Positions 34,078-43,150 of a DNA stretch of 49,740 nt are shown in pieces. The stretch's first letter is position 1. Every line of letters begins with the position of its first letter. This stretch comes from JAMZMI01 sp047632435. Its GTDB lineage: Bacteria > Bacteroidota > Bacteroidia > Cytophagales > Cyclobacteriaceae. The notes under the pieces were generated by a model. It did no database searches. It worked only from the letters and a program-made list of their open reading frames with translations, and had not been told where the DNA came from. The position numbers were made by a program, and so were the translations under genes. The stretch spans positions 1-49,740 of the forward strand of contig JBLICU010000017.1 in the NCBI GenBank assembly GCA_047632435.1, in the 5' to 3' direction.

Positions 34078-34103
34078 ACGCAGAATTAGTTCTGCGTTTT
34101 TTT
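34078..34103 (+). terminator. Terminator after dnaN
   Basis: Eight-base perfect stem ACGCAGAA / TTCTGCGT with loop TTAG and a following run of seven T. It is a textbook intrinsic terminator and ends dnaN before the Fic gene. Confidence 0.92.
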
Positions 34104-34163
34104 AACCGAAAAAATTGACCAAATTTGTCATGAAAAATAAAGTCATAATTTAATTTTAATGAA

Positions 34164-35228
34164 ATGTTACATCAATCACTAAAACAAGCCCGAATCGCAA
34201 AGGCTTTAAAGCTGAGAGAAGTGGCTTCATTTCTTAATATCGACCAAGCACTCATAAGTAAGTTTGAGAAAGGAGATCGCGTACCGACTTGGGATCAATT
34301 GACTTTGCTATCAAAGACACTTTCGCTCGATCTTCAAAATCTGAAGACAGATTGGCTTGCTGACAAAATCGTTAAGATGGTTCAATATGAACCCTATGCT
34401 CTTGAGGTTTTGGCGGTGGCTGAAAGTAGGGTTGAATATCTCGTAAGCAGTAAAACTTTCGACGTTCCTGAGATTTCTTTGGAGCTAAATGAAAAGTTGG
34501 ATTTTGTGGATCAGTTAAAACGAAAATGGGCCAAAGTAAAACCACTCAATCAAACACAGTTAGCCAAAATGAAAGAATTTTTCAATGTTGAAAATACTTT
34601 TGAGAGCAATAGAATTGAGGGCAATACACTCTCGCTACAGGAGACACATCTTGTAGTGAACGAAGGCTTGACTATTGGTGGAAAGTCCATGCGTGAGCAT
34701 TTGGAAGCAGTCAACCATATTGATGCGCTTGGCTTTATTGAGGAGTTGATCGTGAGAAAAGAAGATGTAACTAAAAGAAATCTTTTGGAGCTTCATTCCT
34801 TGATTCTGAAGGGTGTTGATACAGCGAATGCAGGAGTGTATAGATCTGTTCCAGTCAGGATCAGTGGAAGTAGACACGAACCAGTTCAGCCTTATCTTTT
34901 AGACAAATTGATGGAAGATTTTTTCCTTCACTATAAGTCTCAAAAGAATAGGCTACATCCGGTAATTCTTGCTGCTGAAGTTCATGAAAGGTTGGTGAGC
35001 ATCCATCCTTTCATTGATGGAAATGGAAGGTTTTCCAGATTATTGATGAATATGGTGCTGCTTCAAAATGGCTATACCTTGACACATATAAAGGGTGATA
35101 CTGTGAGCCGTTTGGCTTATTATCGTTCACTGGAGGATGTTCAAGTCAATAATAACCCCGAGCCATTTTATGAGCTTGTGATTGACTCAGTGATCCACTC
35201 TTTGCAAGAGCACCTAAAGATGGTTTAA
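34164..35228 (+). CDS. HTH-Fic AMP-transferase with its own inhibitory motif
   Basis: A 354-residue protein. An XRE-type helix-turn-helix occupies about residues 1-60 (LREVASFLNIDQALISKFEKGDRVP). The Fic domain carries the catalytic HPFIDGNGRFSR at 281-292, with His281 as general base, and a target-docking flap near 226-243 (VYRSVPVRISGSR). Upstream of the core, Ser148-x-x-x-Glu152-Gly153 matches the alpha-inhibitory [ST]xxxE[GN] motif, so this is a class II, self-restrained Fic enzyme that needs no separate antitoxin. Fic proteins transfer AMP (or another NMP) to target proteins. It is flanked by dnaN and convergent topA; known FicT toxins modify GyrB and ParE. Confidence 0.92.
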   Translation: MLHQSLKQARIAKALKLREVASFLNIDQALISKFEKGDRVPTWDQLTLLSKTLSLDLQNLKTDWLADKIVKMVQYEPYALEVLAVAESRVEYLVSSKTFDVPEISLELNEKLDFVDQLKRKWAKVKPLNQTQLAKMKEFFNVENTFESNRIEGNTLSLQETHLVVNEGLTIGGKSMREHLEAVNHIDALGFIEELIVRKEDVTKRNLLELHSLILKGVDTANAGVYRSVPVRISGSRHEPVQPYLLDKLMEDFFLHYKSQKNRLHPVILAAEVHERLVSIHPFIDGNGRFSRLLMNMVLLQNGYTLTHIKGDTVSRLAYYRSLEDVQVNNNPEPFYELVIDSVIHSLQEHLKMV

Positions 35229-35230
35229 TA

Positions 35231-35256
35231 AAAAAAGCTTCAAAATAGAGCCTTTT
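35231..35256. terminator. Probable bidirectional terminator between fic and topA
   Basis: An imperfect hairpin: on the minus strand AAAAA, a bulged G, GCT and, after a short loop, AGCTTTTT. A T-run follows on both strands. It lies exactly between the convergent stops (35228 and 35257). Confidence 0.5.
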
Positions 35257-37575
35257 TTATTTCTTTCTTCCTCGAGCCTTTTTATCAGGAGTTTTTTCAG
35301 CCAGTTCCTTACATTCTTCATAAGTAAGTGACTCTGGTGCCTTGTCTTTAGGTATTTTGACGTTTTTCTTTCCAAATTTAATGTATGCGCCGAAACGACC
35401 ATTGAGTACCTGAACCTCAGGATCTTCATCAAATGTTTTGATGAATTTATTGGCATCAGCTTCTCTTTTTGCTAGAATCAATTCAACAGCTTCTGCTTCA
35501 GTGATAGTCAAGGGATCTTTCTCCTTTGGAAGCGAAACAAACTTGCTATCGTGGCGAATATATGGACCAAATCGCCCAATAGCGGCAGTCATAACTTTGC
35601 CTTCCAACTCGCCTAAATTTCTTGGTAACTTGAATAATTCAAGAGCCTCATCTAAAGTTACGTTTTCTATGAATTGTCCTTTTTTCAGGCTTGCGTATTG
35701 TGGTTTTGGTTCATCCTCGTTTTCAGGTGACTCACCAAGCTGCACATAGGCACCATATCTACCCATTCGGGCATAAATATTTTTACTTGTTTTGGGATCA
35801 ATTCCTAATTCTCTGGCGGCTGATATATCAGCCCTTTGCATGCTCTCAGTGTTTTCTATCTTGGAATGAAATTTTCCGTAGAAAGACTTGATCATGTCCT
35901 GCCAGGATTTTCCTCCATTAGCTATATTATCAAATTCCTTTTCAACGTCTGCGGTAAATGAAAAATCAACTACGTCCGAAAAATTTTCAACTAAAAAGTC
36001 ATTGACAATCATCGCGATATTGGTTGGGAAAAGTTTGTTACTTTCCGTACCAGTGATCTCGGTTTTTATCTTCTTGGAAATTGCATTTTTTGAGAGAATC
36101 AGTTCGGTATATTTTCTTTCCTTTCCATCTCGTGATTCCTTAATCACGTATTCCCTTTTCTGAATGGTGGAGATGGTAGGAGCATAAGTAGACGGTCTGC
36201 CAATACCCATTTCTTCCAAATCCTTTACGAGACTTGCTTCTGTATACCTCGCTGAAGGTCGTGAGAAGCCTTCCTTGCCTATCATTTGATCCAAGTCAAG
36301 TTTTTGGCCGATAGTCAATGGAGGGAGCATTGATTTTTGGTCTTCATCCTCATCCTCATCGGTGGATTCCAGATATACTTTCAAAAATCCTTCAAATTTG
36401 ATGACTTCACCTCTTGCAACCAGGGTTTCCTCGGTTGTAGAAATACCAATAGTAGCAGTTGTTTTTTCTAATCTTGCGTCAGCCATTTGAGAGGCTATGG
36501 CACGCTTCCAAATCAATTCATAAAGTCTGCCTTCAGCAGAACTTCCACCTAAACTTGAGGTATTGAAGTTCGTTGGTCTGATTGCTTCGTGTGCTTCCTG
36601 AGCTGTTTGAGACTTGGTTTTGTAAACTCTGTTTTGAATAAAATCATCTCCATAAGCGGAAGAGATCTGGGCATTAGCTCCATTTACGGCTTCCTGTGAC
36701 AAATTCACAGAATCAGTTCTCATGTAAGAGATCTTACCAGCTTCATAAAGCTTTTGTGCCAGTGACATGGTGTAAGAAACAGAATACCCCAGCTTTCTAC
36801 TTGCTTCTTGTTGTAGCGTAGAAGTTGTAAAAGGTGGAGCAGGGCTTTTCTTTGCAGGTTTGGTTTCAAGATTATTTATCTGAAAATCAGCTCCATCACA
36901 AGTATCAAGAAATGCATGAGCTTCTGCTTCGGTTTTGAATTTTTTACTTAGCTCTGCCTGTAAAATTTTTCCTTGATCTAGCAAGAAATGGGCGGTAATC
37001 TTAAAGCTAGAGACAGAATCAAATTTTTCTATCGCTCTTTCCCTTTCTACCACCAATCGCACGGCAACTGATTGTACCCTTCCAGCGGAAAGACCACTGC
37101 GAACTTTTTTCCAAAGTACCGGGGATAGCTCAAAGCCCACCAGACGATCTAAAATTCTTCGTGCCTGCTGAGCATTCACTAGGTCTATATCTATCCCTCT
37201 TGGATTTAATATCGCGTTTTGAATGGCACTTTTAGTAATCTCTCGGAAAACAATTCTCCTTGTATTGGTATCATTGAGATTAAGCGCTTCTTTTAAATGC
37301 CACGATATGGCTTCTCCTTCACGGTCATCATCACTCGCCAGGTAGATGATGTCAGCTTCTTTGGCGAGCTTTTTTAATTCTCTTATTACTTCCTTTTTGT
37401 CTGCTGATACCTCATAGGTGGGCTGAAAATTGTTTGCAATGTCTATTGCTTTATCCCCTTTGGGTAAATCCCGCACATGTCCGTAGCTGGATTTAACAGT
37501 GTAATCTTTGCCCAAATATCCTTCTATTGTTTTTGCCTTTGCGGGGGACTCTACTATTACCAGGTTTTTTGCCAT
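35257..37575 (-). CDS. topA: DNA topoisomerase I
   Basis: A 772-residue type IA topoisomerase. The Toprim domain starts KNLVIVESPAKAKTIEGYLG and has the acidic DDDREGE at 82-88; the catalytic Tyr284 is in KISYMRTDSVNLS. The GLSAGRVQSVAVRLV and GIGRPSTYAPTISTIQ motifs are intact. The C-terminal part carries two or more Topo-I C-terminal repeats (FGPYIRHDSKFVSLPK and FGAYIKFGKKNVKIPK) instead of cysteine zinc fingers, and a basic ARGRKK end. It relaxes negatively supercoiled DNA. The ATG at 37575 gives the canonical start. Confidence 0.97.
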   Translation of the reverse strand: MAKNLVIVESPAKAKTIEGYLGKDYTVKSSYGHVRDLPKGDKAIDIANNFQPTYEVSADKKEVIRELKKLAKEADIIYLASDDDREGEAISWHLKEALNLNDTNTRRIVFREITKSAIQNAILNPRGIDIDLVNAQQARRILDRLVGFELSPVLWKKVRSGLSAGRVQSVAVRLVVERERAIEKFDSVSSFKITAHFLLDQGKILQAELSKKFKTEAEAHAFLDTCDGADFQINNLETKPAKKSPAPPFTTSTLQQEASRKLGYSVSYTMSLAQKLYEAGKISYMRTDSVNLSQEAVNGANAQISSAYGDDFIQNRVYKTKSQTAQEAHEAIRPTNFNTSSLGGSSAEGRLYELIWKRAIASQMADARLEKTTATIGISTTEETLVARGEVIKFEGFLKVYLESTDEDEDEDQKSMLPPLTIGQKLDLDQMIGKEGFSRPSARYTEASLVKDLEEMGIGRPSTYAPTISTIQKREYVIKESRDGKERKYTELILSKNAISKKIKTEITGTESNKLFPTNIAMIVNDFLVENFSDVVDFSFTADVEKEFDNIANGGKSWQDMIKSFYGKFHSKIENTESMQRADISAARELGIDPKTSKNIYARMGRYGAYVQLGESPENEDEPKPQYASLKKGQFIENVTLDEALELFKLPRNLGELEGKVMTAAIGRFGPYIRHDSKFVSLPKEKDPLTITEAEAVELILAKREADANKFIKTFDEDPEVQVLNGRFGAYIKFGKKNVKIPKDKAPESLTYEECKELAEKTPDKKARGRKK

Positions 37576-37702
37576 GCTTTTCTATCTATTCAAAAATCTG
37601 AGCTAAAATTTCTTGTAATTTTGTTAATTACTTCATTTAAAGCTTTTTGATAGGCGCATATTTAATACTTAATTACGCCACCACAAACAGATTCATATAA
37701 AG

Positions 37703-38173
37703 ATGGTAAGAAAAATATTTCTGTTGAGACATGGAGAGGCAGCAATTCCAGAGCATGGTGTGACGGATTTTAACAGGCATTTAACGCCTAAAGGGTTTAA
37801 TCAAATACGTTCTCTTGGAGCCAAATTGACTGAGATAAGCTACAAACCTTCTATTGTTTATTGCAGTACTTCGGAAAGAACCAGACAAACCTGCCAAAAT
37901 CTGACTGAATCCATGAATCAAACTTGGGATGTGGAATTTTTGGAGGAGATCTATGAAGGTTCGGTACGCTCGCTTTTTGAGGTGCTATCGCAAACTGAAC
38001 GGGACCTGCATCAGATACTTTTGATAGGTCACAATCCTGGAATCAGCTTTCTTGCCGAATATCTCACGGGTGAAAATGTCGGAAATATGATGCCTGGGCA
38101 ACTTCTGAAACTTGAATTTGCTTTAGGTGATTGGTCAGAACTGTCGCAACAAACATGCAGTTTGATTAACTGA
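37703..38173 (+). CDS. sixA: Phosphohistidine phosphatase, SixA-like
   Basis: A 156-residue histidine phosphatase. LLRHGEA holds the catalytic RHG triad (Arg9, His10), NRHLTPKGFNQ follows, and the second His is in LLIGHNPGIS. SixA enzymes dephosphorylate phosphohistidine in phosphotransfer proteins; in Bacteroidota the target is not known. It lies divergent from topA and overlaps glycerate kinase by one base (TGATG), so the two genes form an operon. Confidence 0.92.
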   Translation: MVRKIFLLRHGEAAIPEHGVTDFNRHLTPKGFNQIRSLGAKLTEISYKPSIVYCSTSERTRQTCQNLTESMNQTWDVEFLEEIYEGSVRSLFEVLSQTERDLHQILLIGHNPGISFLAEYLTGENVGNMMPGQLLKLEFALGDWSELSQQTCSLIN

Positions 38174-39300
38174 TGAAAAAAATACTGATTTGCCCGAATG
38201 CATTTAAGGGTACGCTCAAAAGTGATGAGGTAGCTGAATGCATAGAAATAGGTCTTTCTCAAAATTCAAGCAACCTAGAAATATTTCGGCTGCCAATAGC
38301 AGATGGTGGCGATGGCAGCTTGCCAATTTTATCTAGATACTTTGATGCGGAATTGGTTCATTTTCAATCGGTAGATGCTTTGGGTAGCTCAGTTGATGCT
38401 CACTACGGATGGTCTGAAAAATTAAAAATTGGAATTGTTGAATTGGCTGAAGCAAGTGGCATCAGACATATAAACTCCAATGATCTCAATGTATGGAATG
38501 CGACTACCTATGGAACAGGTTTGATTTTGAAGGAAATCATGAGTAAAAATCCATCGGAAATTTATCTGGCTGTCGGAGGAAGCGCATCCATAGATGGGGC
38601 AATTGGTATTTTATCGGCATTGGGAGTCAAATTCTTTAATTCGCAGAATGAAGAAATACAGAGACCAAAACCTTCGGACATGTTTCATTTTGAAAACATC
38701 AATGCACAGGAAACCAAATTTTTTTTTCGAAATATTCAACTGAAAATACTTTGTGATGTTGAAAATCCACTACTTGGTGAAAATGGATGTGCTTCTGTTT
38801 TTGGTCCGCAAAAGGGAGCTACTGCCCAAGACATTATTGATTTGGAAAAGTCAATGAAGCATTTCAATGAAATTGTAAGGAAGTCGTTAGGAAAAGACGT
38901 TTCAGCAATAAAGCATGGTGGTGCGGCCGGAGGAGTAGCTGCATTTCTTCATGGAATTATGGATGCGGAATTGGCAGATGGAGCAGCTGCCATTTTGCAA
39001 ATAAGTGGATTCAATGAATTCGTTGGCGTGGCTGATATAGTTATAACCGGCGAGGGTAAAATTGATAATCAAACTTTGTTCGGGAAAGGGCCAGGGTTAG
39101 TTGCCAAACAGGCCAAAAACCTAGGAAAGTTTGTTGTTGGGTTTTGTGGAGTTTCTGAAATAGATTCAGCTTGCGAAAATCCATTTGATAAAATCATTGA
39201 AATCAATAAACCTCATCAATCACTTTTAACTGCCCTATCCGAGACAAAAAACAATCTCATTGAAGCTGCTCAGCTATTTGGGAAAGATTTAAAGGTTTAG
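38173..39300 (+). CDS. glxK: Glycerate 2-kinase
   Basis: A 375-residue glycerate kinase of the GarK/GlxK family that phosphorylates D-glycerate to 2-phosphoglycerate. KILICPNAFKGTLKSDEVA, PIADGGDGSLPIL, LAVGGSASIDGAIGILSALG and the C-terminal TGEGKIDNQTLFGKGP are family blocks. ATP binds at the glycine-rich C-terminal motif. It is co-translated with sixA and overlaps the convergent thioredoxin gene by 12 bases. It feeds glyoxylate, serine or sugar-acid carbon into glycolysis. Confidence 0.93.
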   Translation: MKKILICPNAFKGTLKSDEVAECIEIGLSQNSSNLEIFRLPIADGGDGSLPILSRYFDAELVHFQSVDALGSSVDAHYGWSEKLKIGIVELAEASGIRHINSNDLNVWNATTYGTGLILKEIMSKNPSEIYLAVGGSASIDGAIGILSALGVKFFNSQNEEIQRPKPSDMFHFENINAQETKFFFRNIQLKILCDVENPLLGENGCASVFGPQKGATAQDIIDLEKSMKHFNEIVRKSLGKDVSAIKHGGAAGGVAAFLHGIMDAELADGAAAILQISGFNEFVGVADIVITGEGKIDNQTLFGKGPGLVAKQAKNLGKFVVGFCGVSEIDSACENPFDKIIEINKPHQSLLTALSETKNNLIEAAQLFGKDLKV

Positions 39301-39858
39301 TAGAAAGTTTCGAAATTCTTCTGAATCATATTTGGCCATGCCATGTCTTTCAGCCACAATCACACCCTCTGGCGAAATCACATAAGTTGTCGGGATGGAG
39401 CGTGCCTCATAGATAGATGGAAGGGTTGAATTCAAAAAGTAAACTGGAAAATCATAGCCTTTATCCTGAACGAATTGTTTGGCTTTGAATTGATTTTCAT
39501 CAACTGAAATCATTACGAAATCTACTTCTTCTCCTACATTTTCGTAGAGACTTTGGATGTCGGGCATTTCGGCGATACAAGGGGGACACCAGGTAGCCCA
39601 GAAATTGATAAAGACAGTTTTGCCTTTGAATTCCTGAAAGTCGATATTTCTTCCAGCCACATTGGTCAATTGAAAACTGTAATTGGCTTGAGTCTCCTGC
39701 TCAAATTCGGTTGTTGGCTTGAATATACCTGTCGAAAGCACCATTCGTTGTACAAAGCCTATAACCTGAGTGTGATATCCTGTGAAGTATAGAGTACCCG
39801 CCACAGCGATCAATACTACCCATTCAATTATTTCCCTTTTTGAAGATTTATTTGCCAT
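39289..39858 (-). CDS. TlpA/ResA-like membrane-anchored thioredoxin
   Basis: A 189-residue protein with one N-terminal helix (about 10-28) and a periplasmic thioredoxin domain. The redox motif is WCPPC (90-94) in FINFWATWCPPCIAEMP, and the cis-Pro lies in SIPTTYVISPEG. Such proteins reduce disulphides in periplasmic targets, for example cytochrome c precursors. It has no visible partner gene. Its 3' end overlaps the glycerate kinase end, and the divergent gap to tex is 181 bases. Confidence 0.92.
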   Translation of the reverse strand: MANKSSKREIIEWVVLIAVAGTLYFTGYHTQVIGFVQRMVLSTGIFKPTTEFEQETQANYSFQLTNVAGRNIDFQEFKGKTVFINFWATWCPPCIAEMPDIQSLYENVGEEVDFVMISVDENQFKAKQFVQDKGYDFPVYFLNSTLPSIYEARSIPTTYVISPEGVIVAERHGMAKYDSEEFRNFLLNL

Positions 39859-40039
39859 GTTGACTTATCTATTTTTTTATTCACATTAATAAAGAAATCC
39901 TGCCAAAATAAATCACAAGACTTCTAATTTTGATGCCTAGTAAAAACGAATTGGTACAGGTAATCAAATTTTTAAGGTTAATGATTATTCGGCTATACTA
40001 AGTTCCCTTTTGTTATAAAAAAAGACATTCATAAACGAC

Positions 40040-42295
40040 ATGACCAATTACCCCGCGAAGATAGCACAGGAGCTTTCTCTACAATCTCGATTCATTTCTG
40101 CTGTCATTGATCTATTGGATAGTGGTGCAACAGTGCCCTTTATTTCCCGATATCGGAAGGAATTGACCGGAACAATGGATGAAGTACAAGTAGCTCTGGT
40201 TCGGGATCGATTATTACAGTTGCGTGAACTTGATAAAAGGAGGGAGGCCGTTTTAAAATCCATAGAGGAGCAAGGTAAACTGATACCAGAGTTGAAGGCG
40301 AAAATTGAAAGAGCAGAAACGATGGCAATTTTGGAAGATTTGTATCTTCCCTATAAACCCAAACGAAAGACAAAGGCTTCTGTCGCCAAAGAAAAAGGGC
40401 TTGAACCTTTGGCAAAACTCATTTATGAGCAACGAAGTATTGATACCGAATTTGAGGCTGGCAAATTTATAAGTGAAGACAAGGAGGTTACCAATACCGA
40501 AGAGGCACTACAAGGTGCACGAGATATCATTGCCGAATGGATAAGTGAGGATGCAGAAGCAAGGAAGAAAATCCGAACACTTTTTCAATCAGAAGGCCAA
40601 GTTTCATCCAAGGTAATGAAAGGAAAAGAAACAGAGGGTGTGAAATATAAGGACTACTTTGAGTGGCAAGAGTCTGTTAAAAGCATTCCATCACATAGAT
40701 TGCTGGCAATCAGAAGGGCTGAAAAAGAGGGGATTTTGTCTATGGATTTGGCACCTGAGGAAGAAACGGCTGTAGGTATTCTGAACAGGTTTTTTGTGCA
40801 GTCAAACAATGATTCAGCTCAGCACGTGACTACTGCCATCAAAGATTCGTACAAGAGATTGATCAAGCCAAGTATCGAAACTGAGATTCGTTTGGAATCA
40901 AAGAAAAAAGCAGATTTGGAGGCTATTGGAGTCTTTTCAGAAAACTTGAAACAGCTATTGATGTCGGCTCCACTAGGACAAAAAGCCGTAATGGCCATTG
41001 ATCCAGGTTTCAGGACAGGATGTAAATTGGTTTGTTTGGACAAACAAGGACAGCTTTTGGAACATACTGCCATATATCCAAATGAACCACAAAAAGACTT
41101 TCATAAAGCATCACATGTTGTGATTTCATTGGTTCAAAAACATGGCATTGAAGCAATTGCCATTGGCAATGGAACGGCAGGCAGGGAAACCGAGCATTTT
41201 GTGAAATCGGTTGGTTTGCCAAACAACATCATTATCGCCATGGTAAATGAAAGTGGCGCTTCTATTTATTCAGCTTCAGATGTGGCACGAGAAGAATTTT
41301 CAGCTTATGATTTGACCGTGCGTGGTGCCGTTTCAATCGGAAGAAGAATGATGGATCCATTGGCTGAGCTGGTAAAACTTGACGCCAAGTCCATCGGTGT
41401 GGGCCAATATCAGCACGATGTAGATCAAAATGCTCTGAAATTGTCACTTGATGATGTGGTCATGAGTTGTGTCAATGCTGTGGGCGTAGAGTTGAATACA
41501 GCGAGTAAACAGCTGCTCACTTATGTATCGGGACTTGGTCCACAATTGGCCGAAAATATTATTCAGTTCAGAAATGAAAATGGCGCATTCAAAAGTCGGG
41601 AAGATTTAAAGCGAGTGCCAAGACTTGGAGATAAAGCCTTTGAGCAGGCGGCAGGTTTCCTGCGGATCAATGGTGCTAATAATATATTAGATCAGAGTGC
41701 GGTACATCCTGAACGTTATGAAACGGTTCAATCCATGGCCAAAGACCTGGGCTGTGAGGTGGAAGATTTAGTGAGGGATTCAAATCTGAGAAAGCGCATC
41801 GACTTGAAGAAGTATGTAAACGCGGAGATTGGTTTGCCTACACTTCAGGATATAGTGGCTGAATTAGCAAAACCTGGTCGTGATCCGCGGGAGCAGTTTG
41901 AAACTTTCTCTTTTGCAGATCATGTGCATAGTGTCAAAGACCTATCCATTGGTATGAAACTACCAGGGATCATTACCAATATTACCAAATTTGGTGCGTT
42001 TGTAGATGTGGGAGTGCATCAGGATGGTTTGGTTCACGTGAGCCATTTGTCAGATGGATTTGTATCTGATCCTGCGCAAGCGGTCAAGCTTCAGCAGAAG
42101 GTGAACGTAACAGTGATGGAGGTGGACGTTCCTAGAAAAAGAATTTCATTATCCATGAAATCTGATCCGTTTGGGAATGCTCCTGCTGCGAAACCGAGGC
42201 AAAACATTACAAAACAAAAGAAAAAAGAGATTCCTTCTGCAGAAGGCGATCTTCAAGCTAAATTGGCCATGCTTAAAGGAAAATTCGGGAATTGA
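40040..42295 (+). CDS. tex: Tex-family RNA-binding transcription accessory protein
   Basis: A 751-residue Tex protein. The N-terminal helical domain (about 1-200) starts with FISRYRKELTGTMDEVQV; the YqgF-like fold is at about 318-460 (AIDPGFRTGCK); helix-hairpin-helix motifs follow (LTYVSGLGPQLAENI and LKRVPRLGDKAFEQAAGFL); an S1 RNA-binding domain is near 635-710 (GIITNITKFGAFVDVGVHQDG). Tex/Spt6-like factors act on transcribing RNA polymerase and help in stress and virulence gene expression. ATG is at 40040. The next gene starts within its stop (TTGA). Confidence 0.95.
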   Translation: MTNYPAKIAQELSLQSRFISAVIDLLDSGATVPFISRYRKELTGTMDEVQVALVRDRLLQLRELDKRREAVLKSIEEQGKLIPELKAKIERAETMAILEDLYLPYKPKRKTKASVAKEKGLEPLAKLIYEQRSIDTEFEAGKFISEDKEVTNTEEALQGARDIIAEWISEDAEARKKIRTLFQSEGQVSSKVMKGKETEGVKYKDYFEWQESVKSIPSHRLLAIRRAEKEGILSMDLAPEEETAVGILNRFFVQSNNDSAQHVTTAIKDSYKRLIKPSIETEIRLESKKKADLEAIGVFSENLKQLLMSAPLGQKAVMAIDPGFRTGCKLVCLDKQGQLLEHTAIYPNEPQKDFHKASHVVISLVQKHGIEAIAIGNGTAGRETEHFVKSVGLPNNIIIAMVNESGASIYSASDVAREEFSAYDLTVRGAVSIGRRMMDPLAELVKLDAKSIGVGQYQHDVDQNALKLSLDDVVMSCVNAVGVELNTASKQLLTYVSGLGPQLAENIIQFRNENGAFKSREDLKRVPRLGDKAFEQAAGFLRINGANNILDQSAVHPERYETVQSMAKDLGCEVEDLVRDSNLRKRIDLKKYVNAEIGLPTLQDIVAELAKPGRDPREQFETFSFADHVHSVKDLSIGMKLPGIITNITKFGAFVDVGVHQDGLVHVSHLSDGFVSDPAQAVKLQQKVNVTVMEVDVPRKRISLSMKSDPFGNAPAAKPRQNITKQKKKEIPSAEGDLQAKLAMLKGKFGN

Positions 42296-43143
42296 AAAAT
42301 CACATCATTCATACTGTTCTTATCATTATCTGCCTATCCGGTTGTGTTGAAACTGATATTGTTGATAGATACACTTCTGCTCAGGTTGAACATTTACTTT
42401 CTAATAGTGACATTAAAACCTGGTTTTTAAGTGAGAAAGTTGTGAACGGTGTTCGGATTCCTATCGAAAAATGTCAGGACACTAGCAGATGGGTATTTGA
42501 ACTGATAGCAACGGACTCAATTGCCAGTTATGAGTTAGTCTTTGATGCTCAATGTGTGATTTATGACACCACCTTTTTCGGCGCGTTTTCGGCCTCTGCA
42601 ATAGGAGATGTGTTTACCGATACTCTGAAATTTTCTGGTGGAAATAAGAGCTTGATGTTTCCTGCTTACATCCGTTCGGAATCCTTTTCTGTGAATTATA
42701 CAGAGAATGGAGACAATGTAATCGCTCTGCTGACTGATACCCGTTCTGATTATTTGAGCAGACAGGTAGCATTTTACCTCACGGATGGAAATTCGGCCGG
42801 AGATGAACGCGAATGGTTGGTTAAATCTTTGAGTGTTGAGGGGAGGAAGCAATCGATCAATGATTGTCTTGACAGTGTCAGGTTTGTATTTAATCGTAAT
42901 GCTCAAAGCAACATCCAAATGAATCAGATTGTGCCAGTTGATAGCTGCAGATCGAGTGAAACTATATATTTTGGTGAAATTGCTATACCCACCTCGTCCA
43001 CTGAGGGCTTCTTTGAAAATCAACTGACAATTTCAGGAGGCGTTACAGAGGAAATAGTGGTCTCAAGTTTTGCCACCAATCAATTTTCCGCATCCTATAA
43101 AATAGATACGCTGGATTATGTTGTGACTTATGTTGCTGAATGA
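42292..43143 (+). CDS. Lipoprotein of unknown function, TTG start
   Basis: A 283-residue protein beginning with a lipoprotein signal: MKNHIIHTVLIIICLSGCVE, lipobox LSGC. The rest is beta-rich, with two similar halves: WFLSEKVVNGV then KFSGGNKSLMFP, and later WLVKSLSVEGR then TISGGVTEEIV. Each half holds a C-x(n)-D-[ST]-x-[RV]-[WF]-[VF]-F pattern (CQDTSRWVFE; CLDSVRFVFN), so this is an internal duplication of about 130 residues resembling a lipocalin-like fold. TTG at 42292 is the only start giving the signal peptide: a TAA sits in frame at 42274. No family name is offered. It is coupled to tex by overlap. Confidence 0.72.
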   Translation: MKNHIIHTVLIIICLSGCVETDIVDRYTSAQVEHLLSNSDIKTWFLSEKVVNGVRIPIEKCQDTSRWVFELIATDSIASYELVFDAQCVIYDTTFFGAFSASAIGDVFTDTLKFSGGNKSLMFPAYIRSESFSVNYTENGDNVIALLTDTRSDYLSRQVAFYLTDGNSAGDEREWLVKSLSVEGRKQSINDCLDSVRFVFNRNAQSNIQMNQIVPVDSCRSSETIYFGEIAIPTSSTEGFFENQLTISGGVTEEIVVSSFATNQFSASYKIDTLDYVVTYVAE

Positions 43144-43150
43144 TTGATAT

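Noticed and set aside
39933..40001. 22-codon plus-strand ORF (MPSKNELVQVIKFLRL) before tex
   Set aside because: Short, no family resemblance, no regulatory codon run; chance is likely.
42535..43023. 162-codon minus-strand open frame
   Set aside because: Antisense to the lipoprotein gene, which has a convincing signal peptide and lipobox.
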